DNA of 64,000 bases. Source: Alphaproteobacteria bacterium (lineage in GTDB: Bacteria; Pseudomonadota; Alphaproteobacteria; UBA6615). The notes under the pieces are model-generated. The model worked only from the letters and a program-made list of their open reading frames with translations, searched no databases and was not told the DNA's origin. Made by a program: the position numbers and the translations under genes. Of the stretch, positions 16,478 through 26,223 are shown one piece after another. Positions within the stretch are counted from its first letter, which is position 1. Each line of letters begins with the position of its first letter. The stretch is from positions 364,758 through 428,757 of the forward strand of contig PBWR01000006.1 of NCBI GenBank assembly GCA_002727315.1. Reading direction: 5' to 3'.

Positions 16478-17062
16478 CTAGCGCGACAGCGCGTCCAACT
16501 GCTTTCGAAGATTATCGATCTGGGTTTTCAGATCGTCGAGCTGCGCACCTCCACGATCGGTTTCACTCTCTGAACCGTCGCCCGCCGGCGCGTCTTCGGC
16601 ACCGCCGCGTGGCGTGAACATCTGGAAGGCGCGCTCGAACATCGCCATGTTCTGGCGGCCCATTTCTTCCCACTGGGCAAACGGAAACATGCTGTTCCCG
16701 ACCGCGCCCTGCATGTATTCGCGCATCCGGTCCTGGTTGTTCGAAAACGCGTCCATCGAGGCCTCGAGATAGTTCGGCACCATCGACTGCAGGCTGTCGC
16801 CATAGAACTGGATGAGCTGGCGGAGGAAACTGATCGGCAGCAAATTCTGCCCCTTGTTCTCCTCCTCGAAAATGATCTGCGTCAGAACCGAGCGCGTGAT
16901 GTTGTCGCCGGATTTCGCATCGACCACCTGAAATTCCGTGCCGGCCTTCACCATCTGCGCCAGATCATCGAGCGTCACATACTTGCTCGTCGATGTGTTG
17001 TAGAGGCGCCGATTGGCGTATTTCTTGATCGTGATCGGGTCGTTCTTGTCAGAGTCGGCCAT
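16478..17062 (-). CDS. phaR: Polyhydroxyalkanoate synthesis repressor PhaR
   Basis: A 194-residue regulator that binds both DNA and PHA granules and represses phasin or phaR transcription until granules sequester it. The N-terminal PHB-accumulation regulatory domain is clear: ITIKKYANRRLYNTSTSKYV then LDDLAQMV, followed by RSVLTQIIFEEENKG and a helical granule-associated part. The acidic C-terminus ends in a short coiled coil (DDLKTQIDNLRKQL). ATG at 17062 starts the domain; the frame extends 34 codons further without similarity. It is divergent from the PHA synthase genes across 126 bp. Confidence 0.92.
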   Translation of the reverse strand: MADSDKNDPITIKKYANRRLYNTSTSKYVTLDDLAQMVKAGTEFQVVDAKSGDNITRSVLTQIIFEEENKGQNLLPISFLRQLIQFYGDSLQSMVPNYLEASMDAFSNNQDRMREYMQGAVGNSMFPFAQWEEMGRQNMAMFERAFQMFTPRGGAEDAPAGDGSESETDRGGAQLDDLKTQIDNLRKQLDALSR

Positions 17063-17188
17063 GGCTCGCGGCACCGGAATGTTCACCAGAGAGGCGACAA
17101 GTATAACAGAAATCGGGACCATGTTGCATCGCAGCGTGAAATTGTCCCGGTGGCGATTCCGCACGGCTCGGGTCTATAGTCCGGGACC

Positions 17189-17593
17189 ATGACCGATCAG
17201 CCGGATTTCGCCGACCTTGCGCGGCAATATCTTGACCTTTGGGAGGATCAGTTGGCCGCGATGGCCGCCGATCCCGAACTGGCAGAGCAATCCGCCCGCT
17301 TCTTCGAGACCATGACCCGCCTGGGGGGTGTCGCTAATCCCATGATGGCCGCCAACCTTGCGACGCTCATGGGGCAGATGGCGGGATCGGGAGGCCCGAA
17401 AACGGACGGCACGAATGGATCCAGCAGCCAAGACACCGAGACAGGGGCCGCGACCGCTGCCGCTGCATCTCCTGACCGCGATGAACGGTTGGATGAGCTC
17501 GCGCGGCGCCTTGCCGATGTTGAGAAACGCCTCGACGGACTGGAGGCCGGAGGTCGCCAAAAGGGCCGCGCAGCTCCGAAAAAATCTGCCTAA
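17189..17593 (+). CDS. Small helical PHA-locus protein (PhaE/phasin-like)
   Basis: A 134-residue protein with an amphipathic helical N-terminus (FADLARQYLDLWEDQLAAMA, then ARFFETM), a low-complexity Gly/Ser/Thr/Ala linker and a C-terminal coiled coil (LDELARRLADVEKRLDGLEA) ending in a basic tail. The N-terminal pattern YLDLWEDQLA resembles PhaE subunits and granule-bound phasins. Its 3' end overlaps the start of the PHA synthase-like gene in another frame, which implies translational coupling and probably a physical complex. I infer granule or synthase-partner function; no catalytic motif is present. Confidence 0.72.
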   Translation: MTDQPDFADLARQYLDLWEDQLAAMAADPELAEQSARFFETMTRLGGVANPMMAANLATLMGQMAGSGGPKTDGTNGSSSQDTETGAATAAAASPDRDERLDELARRLADVEKRLDGLEAGGRQKGRAAPKKSA

Positions 17594-18650
17594 GCCCGCA
17601 CCGGACGAAACCCCGGCAGACCCCTTCGCCGCCGCCGTCGAAGCGGAAATTCACAACAGGCTTTCGGCCTTTTCGCGCGGCCTCAACGCGTACCGTAACC
17701 ATCCCTATCGTCGCCAGCTCGAAGACCCGGACGTGCTGTGGGAATCCGGGGCGACACGGCTGCTCGACTATGGGCCACGAAACGGCCGCCCGGCGGTCTT
17801 CGTACCCTCGCTCATCAACCGATCCTACATCCTGGATCTGTCACAACGCCGCAGCCTGATGCGCTGGCTCGCCGGCGAGAGCGATGTTCGCCCGCTGCTG
17901 GTCGACTGGCGTGCGCCGGGCGAGACGGAACAGGCCTACGATCTGAGCGATTACATCACGGGCCCGCTCGACCAGGCGCTCGATGCCGCCGTCGCGGCCG
18001 CGGGGGGACCGGTGCCGCTGGTCGGCTACTGTATGGGCGGGTTGCTCACCCTCGCACTGGCGGCCCGGCGGCCGTCCGACATTTCCGGCCTGGTTCTCCT
18101 CGCAACACCCTGGAATTTCCATACCGAACGCGTCGCCCAGGCGGAAGCCCTGGCACGCGCCGTTGCGGCCGCGACCCCCCTGCTCGACGCCTATGGCGTG
18201 CTGCCGGTCGACATCATCCAGTCCATGTTCTCGGCCCTGGACCCGTTTCTCGTCACCCGGAAGTTCATCCACTTCGCCGGTGCAAATCCGTCAGGCGCCG
18301 CGGCGGAAGATTTCGTCGCACTTGAGGATTGGCTCAATGACGGCGTCCCCCTGTCGGGACCGGTCGCGCGCGAATGCATGGGCGGCTGGTACGGTGAGAA
18401 CACGCCCCACCGTGGTGCGTGGCAGGTCGCCGGCGCACCGGTGCGGCCCGAAACCGTCGAAGCGCCCGCCCTGGTGCTGATCCCCCAGCAGGACCGCATC
18501 GTCCCGCCGGCCTCCACAACAGCGCTCGCCGATGCATTGCCGAACGCGGAATCCGACAGTCCGCGCCTCGGCCATATCGGTATGGTCGCGGGCTCGCGGG
18601 CCAAATCCGAAGTCTGGGAACCCCTGGCCCGGTGGCTCGCCGACCACTAG
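17517..18650 (+). CDS. phaC: PHA synthase-like alpha/beta hydrolase (PhaC-type Cys lipase box)
   Basis: A protein of about 377 residues with the PHA-synthase lipase-like box GYCMGG, whose Cys replaces the usual Ser (about residue 172 from this start), plus QQDRIVPP for the Asp and GHIGMV for the His. The core LLDYGPRNGRPAVFVPSLIN and LLVDWRAPGE segments are typical of PhaC relatives. It would polymerise hydroxyacyl-CoA at the granule surface. It is short compared with class I synthases (about 590) and near class III PhaC (about 355), which need a PhaE partner. The start is uncertain: ATG 17517 overlaps the upstream gene by 77 bp and lacks a clear ribosome site. Confidence 0.8.
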   Translation: MLRNASTDWRPEVAKRAAQLRKNLPKPAPDETPADPFAAAVEAEIHNRLSAFSRGLNAYRNHPYRRQLEDPDVLWESGATRLLDYGPRNGRPAVFVPSLINRSYILDLSQRRSLMRWLAGESDVRPLLVDWRAPGETEQAYDLSDYITGPLDQALDAAVAAAGGPVPLVGYCMGGLLTLALAARRPSDISGLVLLATPWNFHTERVAQAEALARAVAAATPLLDAYGVLPVDIIQSMFSALDPFLVTRKFIHFAGANPSGAAAEDFVALEDWLNDGVPLSGPVARECMGGWYGENTPHRGAWQVAGAPVRPETVEAPALVLIPQQDRIVPPASTTALADALPNAESDSPRLGHIGMVAGSRAKSEVWEPLARWLADH

Positions 18651-18712
18651 TGCGTCAGGCGCACGCTGGACTCCGCCTCACACCGGGTCTATATCGATCC
18701 AAAGTCTGAAAT

Positions 18713-18727
18713 CGCCGGAATTCGGCG
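18713..18727 (+). terminator. Weak hairpin downstream of phaC
   Basis: CGCCG-GAATT-CGGCG forms a 5-bp perfect stem 63 bp after the phaC stop and about 55 bp before phaA. No T-run follows directly, so intrinsic termination would be weak; it may only attenuate read-through into phaA. Confidence 0.25.
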
Positions 18728-18781
18728 GCTTTATGCGCTATCGGCGCGGGCCTCCCGAATCCGCATAACAGGAGAGATTTT

Positions 18782-19957
<1,176 letters not shown>

Positions 19958-20038
19958 TCGGGGAACAACGCCAGTTCAACCGCGGGACGGACAAGAGCGC
20001 AGAAACGCGCCGCCAATCCGCCAAACATGGAGAGTGAA

Positions 20039-20761
20039 ATGGGTCGAGTGGCAATGGTCACTGGCAGCACCCGGGGTATTGGCGCCGCAATCGCGATCGC
20101 ACTGAAAAACGCAGGCCGCGACGTCGTGGCGAACTATGCCGGCAACGAACACGCTGCACACGAATTCGAGGAAAGCACCGGCATCAAGGCGATGAAGTTC
20201 GATGTCTCGAACTATGACGAGGTGGAAGCGGCAGTCGCCCAGATCGAAAAGGAACTGGGACCGGTCGAAATCCTGGTGAACAACGCGGGCATTACCCGCG
20301 ACGGCACCATGCACCGTATGTCGTACGAACAGTGGAAAGAGGTGATCGACACCAACCTTTCGGGTGTCTTCAACTGTTCACGCCGCGTCATCGAGGGCAT
20401 GCGCGAACGCAGTTTCGGCCGGATCGTCAACATCGGCTCGATCAACGGACAGGCCGGCCAGTATGGCCAGGTCAACTACGCCGCAACCAAGTCCGGCATC
20501 CACGGCTTCACCAAGGCGCTCGCCCAGGAAGGCGCAGCCAAGAACATCACGGTGAATGCCATTGCGCCCGGCTATGTCGACACCGACATGGTGCGCGCGG
20601 TGCCGCCGGACGTGCTCCAGAAAATCATCGCACGCATCCCCGTGGGACGCCTCGGCAAGGCTGACGATATCGCGCGCGGGGTCATTTTCCTGACGGCCGA
20701 CAATGCGGAGTTCATCACCGGGTCGACCCTGTCGATCAACGGTGGCCAGCACATGTACTAG
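20039..20761 (+). CDS. phaB: Acetoacetyl-CoA reductase
   Basis: A 240-residue short-chain dehydrogenase reducing acetoacetyl-CoA to (R)-3-hydroxybutyryl-CoA with NADPH. TGSTRGIG at residues 8-15 is the cofactor loop, NNAG at 81-84, and the catalytic Ser134, Tyr147 and Lys151 lie in NIGSINGQAGQYGQVNYAATK, a segment highly characteristic of PhaB. ATG at 20039 has GGAGAGTGAA before it; an earlier in-frame ATG at 20027 is less likely. It follows phaA by about 80 bp and ends the PHA operon. Confidence 0.94.
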   Translation: MGRVAMVTGSTRGIGAAIAIALKNAGRDVVANYAGNEHAAHEFEESTGIKAMKFDVSNYDEVEAAVAQIEKELGPVEILVNNAGITRDGTMHRMSYEQWKEVIDTNLSGVFNCSRRVIEGMRERSFGRIVNIGSINGQAGQYGQVNYAATKSGIHGFTKALAQEGAAKNITVNAIAPGYVDTDMVRAVPPDVLQKIIARIPVGRLGKADDIARGVIFLTADNAEFITGSTLSINGGQHMY

Positions 20762-20826
20762 GCCGCCGACAATGGTGGTGGGATTGCGATGTTCGAACTC
20801 CTGATTTCGAGTGCACGGGGCACGGG

Positions 20827-21342
20827 ATGAGCGCCCGCGAATATCCCGACCGTCCGATCGCCGGCGTCGGCGTGGTCGTCCTCAAGAACGACCAGGTGCT
20901 GATGATCCGGCGCGGGCGGGAGCCGCGATTGGGCCAGTGGAGCATTCCCGGCGGAAAACAGAAGATCGGGGAGACCTGGCGAGAGACCGCGGCGCGCGAG
21001 GTGCGCGAGGAAACCGGGGTCGAGATCGAGGTGCTGGGCCTGATCGACGTGGTCGACGCCATCGTGCGCGACGGCGACGGCCCGAGACCCGGCACGGACG
21101 ATCCCGAGCCGCGCGCCGCCAACGACGACACGGCAGAGGATGAACCGCGCGTGCGCTATCACTACACCCTCGTCGATTGCGCGGCACTCTGGACCGAGGG
21201 AGAACCCGTGGCCGGTGGGGATGCGGCACACGCCGAATGGTGGCCCCTCAGCCGGCTGGACGAACTGTCCCTGTGGACCGAGACGGTCCGCATCATCACC
21301 GAGGCCGCCGCCCTTGCCGCGGCCGCACGTCATCAGAATTGA
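20827..21342 (+). CDS. NUDIX hydrolase
   Basis: A 171-residue Nudix hydrolase. The Nudix box GGKQKIGETWRETAAREVREE with TGV begins at residue 42 and keeps all Glu and Arg positions needed for metal-dependent diphosphate cleavage. An acidic, proline-rich insertion of about 28 residues (RDGDGPRPGTDD...EDEP) between core strands is unusual. The N-terminal IAGVGVVVLKNDQVLMIRRG resembles ADP-ribose/MutT-like members. The substrate is unknown. Its stop overlaps the TTG start of the DMT transporter (TTGA), so the two are translationally coupled. Confidence 0.88.
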   Translation: MSAREYPDRPIAGVGVVVLKNDQVLMIRRGREPRLGQWSIPGGKQKIGETWRETAAREVREETGVEIEVLGLIDVVDAIVRDGDGPRPGTDDPEPRAANDDTAEDEPRVRYHYTLVDCAALWTEGEPVAGGDAAHAEWWPLSRLDELSLWTETVRIITEAAALAAAARHQN

Positions 21343-22241
21343 ACGCGCCGCCAAAGCGTCGCCGTGCCACCCTGATCGGCCTGTCGGCGGTCCTGACCTG
21401 GTCGACGCTTGCCCTGTTCGGGGCGCTGGCGGGCCCGGTGCCGCCGCTGCAACTCGTCGCGATCGCCTTCACCGTGGTCTTCGCCCTGACCCTTGCCGTC
21501 TGGATCGCAAGGGGTGAGCGGCCCTTCGTCCATATGCGCCAGCCGGCCCGCGTCTGGGCACTCGGGATTGCCGGCCTGTTCGGATATCACCTGCTCTACT
21601 TTATGGGCATTCAGGCCGCACCGCCCGCCGACGCCAACCTGATCAACTATCTCTGGCCGATGCTCATAGTGTTGTTTTCAGCACTCTTGCCGGCGGAGAG
21701 CGGGGTCGGACGCCTGCGTTGGCATCACATCACCGGCGCCGCTGCCGGGCTCGCCGGGACCGCACTGATCTTGACCCGTGGAGACGGTTTCACGTTCCGC
21801 AGCGAATATGCGGGCGGGTACTTCGCCGCCGTGAGTGCGGCACTGGTCTGGTCGAGCTACTCGGTGCTCTCGCGGCGGTTCGCCCATATATCGACCGACG
21901 CGGTCGGTGCCTTCTGCGGGGGAACCGCGCTGCTCGCCTGGATCGCCCACCTGCTCCTCGAACCGACGACCTGGCCGCAAGGCGCTCTTGCCTGGTCGGC
22001 GGCAATCGCGCTGGGTCTGGGGCCCGTCGGCGCGGCTTTCTTCGTCTGGGATTACGGGGTCAAGCACGGCGATTTGCGCGTGTTGGGGGCGGGTGCCTAT
22101 GCCGCACCGCTCCTGTCGACCGTGTTGCTGGTGTTGGTTGGCCTGGCCGACGCGACCTGGCCGCTCGCGATCGCCTGCCTGCTCATTGTCGGTGGCGGCC
22201 TGCTCGCCGCACGCGACATGCTCGGCCGGGCGCCCGACTAG
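21339..22241 (+). CDS. EamA/DMT-family transporter
   Basis: A 300-residue integral membrane protein with about ten transmembrane helices arranged as two EamA repeats (first half LIGLSAVLTWSTLALFG onward, second half YAGGYFAAVSAALVWSSYSV onward). Such proteins export amino acids or other metabolites. The TTG at 21339 overlaps the Nudix stop as TTGA and starts a short basic cytoplasmic leader (NAPPKRRR), which makes it the best start. The stop codon shares the CTAG tetramer with the stop of the convergent ferredoxin-like gene. Confidence 0.85.
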   Translation: MNAPPKRRRATLIGLSAVLTWSTLALFGALAGPVPPLQLVAIAFTVVFALTLAVWIARGERPFVHMRQPARVWALGIAGLFGYHLLYFMGIQAAPPADANLINYLWPMLIVLFSALLPAESGVGRLRWHHITGAAAGLAGTALILTRGDGFTFRSEYAGGYFAAVSAALVWSSYSVLSRRFAHISTDAVGAFCGGTALLAWIAHLLLEPTTWPQGALAWSAAIALGLGPVGAAFFVWDYGVKHGDLRVLGAGAYAAPLLSTVLLVLVGLADATWPLAIACLLIVGGGLLAARDMLGRAPD

Positions 22242-22918
22242 CCGGCCGCCGCGCCGCCCTGGGCCGCCGTGAAGGCCCGCATGTGAAACCCGGCCTGGTC
22301 AGGCACATAGACATATCCCGGCCCGACCGGGCAGGCGCGCCGGGCGCGGCAGCCCTGTTCCATGCAGTCGGCGCCCGCCGGTGTCCAGATATGCCCGACA
22401 CAGGCCGGCACGCCATAGACATCACCATCGAACGCACCGACCGGGCAGGCCGACAGGCACGGCTTGTCGGCGCAAGTCTCGCATGGTGACGGGCGGCCAT
22501 CTCGCGGCGGCAGGTCGAGCGCTTCGGCAAAGGCCAGCGCACCCCGATAGGCATGCCACAGGCCGAACTCGGGATGGATCAGCACTCTCAAGGGCGACGG
22601 ATAGACCGGTTCGGCCTTTTGGGCCCAGCGCTGGAACGGCAGATGGGGCGGCCCGCCAAAGGGAAACAGAGGTTTGGCACCGGCCGCCGCAGCAACCGGG
22701 GACAACTTGTCACTGACCCACGCATCGAGCGGATTTGGCCGATCGGCGTAGGCTGCACGATCAGCGGTAAACGCCTCCCACATGGCAGGACCCGCATTGC
22801 CCACGAGGATCAGGGTTCCCGGATCGCCCGGCACGCCGTCTTCGGGCCCGGGGTGAAACCCGCCACGCGCGATCAGGCCGTGGCCGGCCAGTGCATCAAT
22901 GATCCGATCCAAGAGCAT
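22238..22918 (-). CDS. 4Fe-4S ferredoxin-domain protein of unknown function
   Basis: A 226-residue protein with a C-terminal ferredoxin-like cluster motif: Cys146, Cys149, Cys154 and Cys158 in CETCADKPCLSACPVGAF, followed by further cysteines (PACVGHIW, CMEQGC, RRACPVG) that could ligate a second or irregular centre. The N-terminal 130 residues (TLILVGNAGPAMWEAF, then LFPFGGPPHLPFQRW) have the look of proteins related to epoxyqueuosine-reductase-type ferredoxins but lack cobalamin motifs. ATG 22918 follows GAGGAA. Role unknown; probably electron transfer in the cytoplasm. It converges on the DMT transporter with a shared CTAG. Confidence 0.72.
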   Translation of the reverse strand: MLLDRIIDALAGHGLIARGGFHPGPEDGVPGDPGTLILVGNAGPAMWEAFTADRAAYADRPNPLDAWVSDKLSPVAAAAGAKPLFPFGGPPHLPFQRWAQKAEPVYPSPLRVLIHPEFGLWHAYRGALAFAEALDLPPRDGRPSPCETCADKPCLSACPVGAFDGDVYGVPACVGHIWTPAGADCMEQGCRARRACPVGPGYVYVPDQAGFHMRAFTAAQGGAAAG

Positions 22919-22926
22919 TGAAAATT

Positions 22927-22996
22927 CCTCATGCTGAGCTTGTCGAAGTATGAGGAACCATCGATCCCCCCATCCTTCGTCAGGCTCAGGATCAGG
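22927..22996. repeat. Dispersed palindromic repeat
   Basis: The left arm CCTCATGCTGAGCTTGTCGA and right arm CCTTCGTCAGGCTCAGGATC are related by imperfect inverted symmetry and match the element at 7659-7723. It fills the gap between asd and the ferredoxin-like gene, both on the minus strand, and may form a hairpin in the transcript. Confidence 0.7.
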
Positions 22997-23013
22997 CGCC
23001 GCTAGAAACGCGG

Positions 23014-24048
23014 CTACTCCGCCGCGATGGCTTTCTTCAGATGGTCGCGATCGAGCAACTCGGCGATCTGGATCGCGTTGAGCGCCGCACCCTTGCGCAG
23101 ATTGTCCGACACCACCCACAGGTTGAGACCGTTCTCGATGGTCGCGTCCTCGCGGATGCGGCTGACATAGACCGCATCCTCGCCCGCCGCCTCTTCCGGC
23201 GTGACGTAGCCTTCGTTGGCGCGGTGATCAACGATCACGACACCCGGCGCATCGCCCAGCACCTCGCGCGCATCCTTGGCCGAGACCTCCTTCGAAAACT
23301 GGAGGTTCACCGCCTCGGCATGGCCGATGAACACCGGCACGCGCACGCAGGTAGCCGTGACCTTGATCTTCGGGTCGAGGATCTTCTTGGTCTCGACCGT
23401 CATCTTCCACTCTTCCTTGGTCGACCCGTCATCCATGAACACGTCGATATGGGGAATCACGTTGAAGGCGATCTGCTTGGTGAACTGCTTGGGCTCGATC
23501 GGGTCGTTCACATAGACCGCGCGGGTCTGGTTGAACAGCTCGTCCATCGCGTCCTTGCCGCTGCCCGAAACCGACTGATAGGTCGACACCACCACCCGCT
23601 CGATGCCGAAGGCCTCGTGCAGGGGCTTCAGGGCCACGACCATCTGGATAGTCGAACAGTTCGGGTTGGCGATGATGTTGCGCTTGGTGTACTCGCCCGC
23701 AGCACCGGGATTCACTTCCGGCACGATCAACGGCACATCGGGGTCCATACGGAACTGGGACGTGTTGTCGATCACGATACAACCGGCCGCGGCCGCCTTG
23801 GGCGCATACTCGGCCGACACGCTGGAGCCCGGCGAAAACAGGCCGATATCGGTCCCGGTGAAGTCGTAATCGGCAAGCGACTGCACTTTCAGGGTTCGGT
23901 CTTCGCCATAGGAGACTTCGCGCCCGACCGAACGCTCGCTCGCCAATGCGACAACCTCGTCTGCCGGAAACTCGCGCTCCGCCAGCGTTTGCAGGAGTTC
24001 GCGGCCGACATTGCCCGTCGCGCCGACCACCGCAACCTTGTAACCCAT
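23014..24048 (-). CDS. asd: Aspartate-semialdehyde dehydrogenase
   Basis: A 344-residue enzyme converting aspartyl phosphate to aspartate semialdehyde for lysine/diaminopimelate, threonine and methionine synthesis. GATGNVGREL (9-18) binds NADP, the catalytic Cys131 lies in NPNCSTIQM, and RVPVFIGHAEAVN carries the active-site His. ATG 24048 follows AGAGGAA. It lies alone, downstream of a gap with no upstream partner; in relatives it often follows the leu genes, here separated by about 2.5 kb of small genes. Confidence 0.96.
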   Translation of the reverse strand: MGYKVAVVGATGNVGRELLQTLAEREFPADEVVALASERSVGREVSYGEDRTLKVQSLADYDFTGTDIGLFSPGSSVSAEYAPKAAAAGCIVIDNTSQFRMDPDVPLIVPEVNPGAAGEYTKRNIIANPNCSTIQMVVALKPLHEAFGIERVVVSTYQSVSGSGKDAMDELFNQTRAVYVNDPIEPKQFTKQIAFNVIPHIDVFMDDGSTKEEWKMTVETKKILDPKIKVTATCVRVPVFIGHAEAVNLQFSKEVSAKDAREVLGDAPGVVIVDHRANEGYVTPEEAAGEDAVYVSRIREDATIENGLNLWVVSDNLRKGAALNAIQIAELLDRDHLKKAIAAE

Positions 24049-24174
24049 GGGTCCATTCCTCTGATCACCGGCCATTGCGGCCGGGTGCGGGCGATGACTT
24101 AAGCCCCAAATACCGGTTTTGCAAGACTTGTGCGCCGATTGCCCGTGCTGCCGCCCGCCTGCGATAGTCATGGG

Positions 24175-24603
24175 ATGAGACGAATTCTGCTCATTCTCGC
24201 GGTTTCGACCCTTGCCACCATCCCGGCCGCCGGTCAGGCCGGCGACGTGATCAGCGGGCACCCGGACGCCACCGACGGCGCCACGCTTGTGTTCGAGCAG
24301 GACGGCACCACCCGCCGGGTGCCGCTGGCCGGCGTATCCGCACCACCCGCAAAGGCCTATCCCTTCGGCATCTGGGCGCATCTGGCCCTGCGCGACGCGG
24401 TCGCCGGCACCGAAGTTACCTGCCGGCTCGCGGCCCGCCAGACGACCGGCCACTGTGTCGCGCCGGGCCTCGGAGACCTGGCGCGTTGGGCCGTCATGAA
24501 CGGTTTCGCGGCGCTGGACCCCGGTGCCGCCGGCGACCCCTATGCCGCTGCGGCCAGAGAGGCGCGGGCCGCCCGACGTGGCATCTGGAGTGATGCGCGC
24601 TAG
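24175..24603 (+). CDS. Secreted SNase-like protein, probably non-catalytic
   Basis: A 142-residue protein with a signal peptide (MRRILLILAVSTLATIPAAG) and a degenerate thermonuclease-like beta-barrel: TRRVPLAGVSAPP corresponds to the RVRLxGIDAPE region of staphylococcal nucleases, and the end AAAREARAARRGIW is typical of the family. The Glu of the APE motif is Pro here and the usual catalytic arginines are not evident, so nuclease activity is doubtful. Periplasmic or envelope location is expected. It converges with the methyltransferase gene, leaving a 2-bp gap. Confidence 0.7.
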   Translation: MRRILLILAVSTLATIPAAGQAGDVISGHPDATDGATLVFEQDGTTRRVPLAGVSAPPAKAYPFGIWAHLALRDAVAGTEVTCRLAARQTTGHCVAPGLGDLARWAVMNGFAALDPGAAGDPYAAAAREARAARRGIWSDAR

Positions 24604-24605
24604 TC

Positions 24606-25409
24606 TCAGCGCCGCGTCGAGATGATGCTGACGTAGTTCATGTAGCCGTAGAAGGTGCCGTCCGCGATGCGCCGGCGCGCCTCGGCCTCCAGCGCATCTG
24701 CCGCGGCCTGGTCGATCCGTCCCTCCTCGACCTGGTAGTAAGCACCACGCAGGACCCAGCCCAAGGTCAACACCGGATCGTCAGTATCCAGATGCCCATG
24801 ACTGCGTGTCGGCGCGGGATCGAAGCCGATCTCGCGCAGAATCCCCGGCAGACGGCGCACCAGCCAGCGGTCGTGCACATTGCCGTCGACGAAGGCATCA
24901 ATGCAGGTCTGCAGGGGATCGTCGTCGGCAATTGCCGCCGACATGGTGGTGAAGTCACCATCGTAGATCGCGACCGTCCCGCCGGGCTTGAGGACGCGGT
25001 GCACTTCCGACAGCACACCGTCCGGTCCCGGCACATGGGTCAGGAGCGTGTGCAGGACGACCACATCGAAACTCCCATCGCCGAACGGTAGGTCGCGCGC
25101 ATCGGCCTGCTGAAAGGAAACGCTCAGCATGTCCGCCGCCAGTTCGCGCCCGCGTTCGAGAAACGGTTCAAGCTGATCGACACCGACCACCGCAGCCACG
25201 CCGGGCCGGGCGGCGATGGTCCGCGCCTGTGGCCCCGTGCCGCAGCCGATATCGAGCACCCGGGCACCGTCGGGAAAATCCACGTCATCGAGATAGGCGG
25301 ACAGAGCGGCTGATTGCTGCGGGGTCGCGGCGCGCCGTTCCAGGCTCAGCTTCATCTGATCCAGAACCTCTGCCGGAATCGCGTCGGGGTTCACATAGAT
25401 ATCGGGCAC
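24606..25409 (-). CDS. Class I SAM-dependent methyltransferase
   Basis: A 267-residue methyltransferase. [11 protein letters not shown] (51-61) is motif [22 protein letters not shown] covers motifs II-III, and [15 protein letters not shown] is motif IV. The order matches UbiE/Methyltransf_11 enzymes that modify small molecules. The C-terminal region has no extra domain. GTG at 25409 follows GAGGAGA, which supports this start. Substrate unknown. It is divergent from the Mpo1-like gene with less than 50 bp between the starts. Confidence 0.85.
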   Translation of the reverse strand: MPDIYVNPDAIPAEVLDQMKLSLERRAATPQQSAALSAYLDDVDFPDGARVLDIGCGTGPQARTIAARPGVAAVVGVDQLEPFLERGRELAADMLSVSFQQADARDLPFGDGSFDVVVLHTLLTHVPGPDGVLSEVHRVLKPGGTVAIYDGDFTTMSAAIADDDPLQTCIDAFVDGNVHDRWLVRRLPGILREIGFDPAPTRSHGHLDTDDPVLTLGWVLRGAYYQVEEGRIDQAAADALEAEARRRIADGTFYGYMNYVSIISTRR

Positions 25410-25456
25410 CGCTGTCTCCTCGCCTTGCCAGCACCCTATGTGCCAGAATTCCGGCC

Positions 25457-25804
25457 ATGGCCGAACGATTTTCGACCTATGCCGATTTCTGGCCGCACTA
25501 TCTGCGCGAACATGCGCGCCCGCAAACGCGCGCGCTGCACTATGCCGGCACCATCACAGCGCTGCTTCTGCTCGGCTTCGCCGTCATCACCGGTCCCTGG
25601 TGGCTAGCGTTGATCTCCCTCGTGGCCGGCTACGGGCCCGCCTGGATCGGCCACGGCCTGGTCGAGCGGAACCGCCCCGCGACCTTCACCCATCCGGTGT
25701 GGTCTCTGTTCAGCGACTTCCGGATGCTGCATCTGTGGATCACCGGCCGGCTGGGACACGAACTGGACGGTGCGGGGGTTCCACGCGCCGGTGCGGGCCG
25801 TTGA
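25457..25804 (+). CDS. DUF962 (Mpo1-like) membrane protein
   Basis: A 115-residue protein. [29 protein letters not shown] is the signature N-terminus of DUF962 proteins, followed by two hydrophobic helices and [13 protein letters not shown], which supplies the conserved His and Glu. Yeast Mpo1 in this family is a dioxygenase of 2-hydroxy fatty acid alpha-oxidation, using His-bound iron; the same role here is only inferred. The stop overlaps the TTG start of the lipoprotein gene (TTGA). Confidence 0.8.
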   Translation: MAERFSTYADFWPHYLREHARPQTRALHYAGTITALLLLGFAVITGPWWLALISLVAGYGPAWIGHGLVERNRPATFTHPVWSLFSDFRMLHLWITGRLGHELDGAGVPRAGAGR

Positions 25805-26223
25805 AACGGCCCGCACACCTGTCCCTTCCCCTGTGTCTCGCAGCCCTCGCCGCCTGCGCCAGCGAACCCAAATCTCATCACCTGATCGGTGACTGGGTGA
25901 TCGAACAGCCCACCGTCCCGCGCGCCCACGGCAACCTGGTGCGGTTCCGTGAGGGCTGCGTGATTGTAAGCGGCAACCGGCTTGATATTCGGATCGCGAA
26001 ACCGGCGCGCTATCAGGACGGGAACGACGGCACCCTGGTCTGGTATGGGCCGGCTGCCGAGGCGGAACCCGGAATCACGGCGAATGCCGCGCGGGTCACC
26101 TTTCTGGCACAGGACCGGATTCTTGTGGTCTGGCCCCAGGGCGGCGAGTCGCGCTATCTGCGCGCCGTCGGGCAGGCCGAGGACCTGGTAGGCCCCGGAG
26201 ACTGCGAGTACGCGAAAAGCTAG
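25801..26223 (+). CDS. Putative lipoprotein of unknown function
   Basis: A 140-residue protein starting at a TTG that overlaps the upstream stop as TTGA. The N-terminus [18 protein letters not shown] is a lipoprotein signal with lipobox LAAC, so Cys19 would be lipidated. The mature part begins [18 protein letters not shown] and looks like a small beta-rich domain ([21 protein letters not shown]), similar in style to lipocalin-like envelope proteins. No family could be named with confidence. Its stop shares CTAG with the convergent small secreted-protein gene. Confidence 0.68.
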   Translation: MKRPAHLSLPLCLAALAACASEPKSHHLIGDWVIEQPTVPRAHGNLVRFREGCVIVSGNRLDIRIAKPARYQDGNDGTLVWYGPAAEAEPGITANAARVTFLAQDRILVVWPQGGESRYLRAVGQAEDLVGPGDCEYAKS

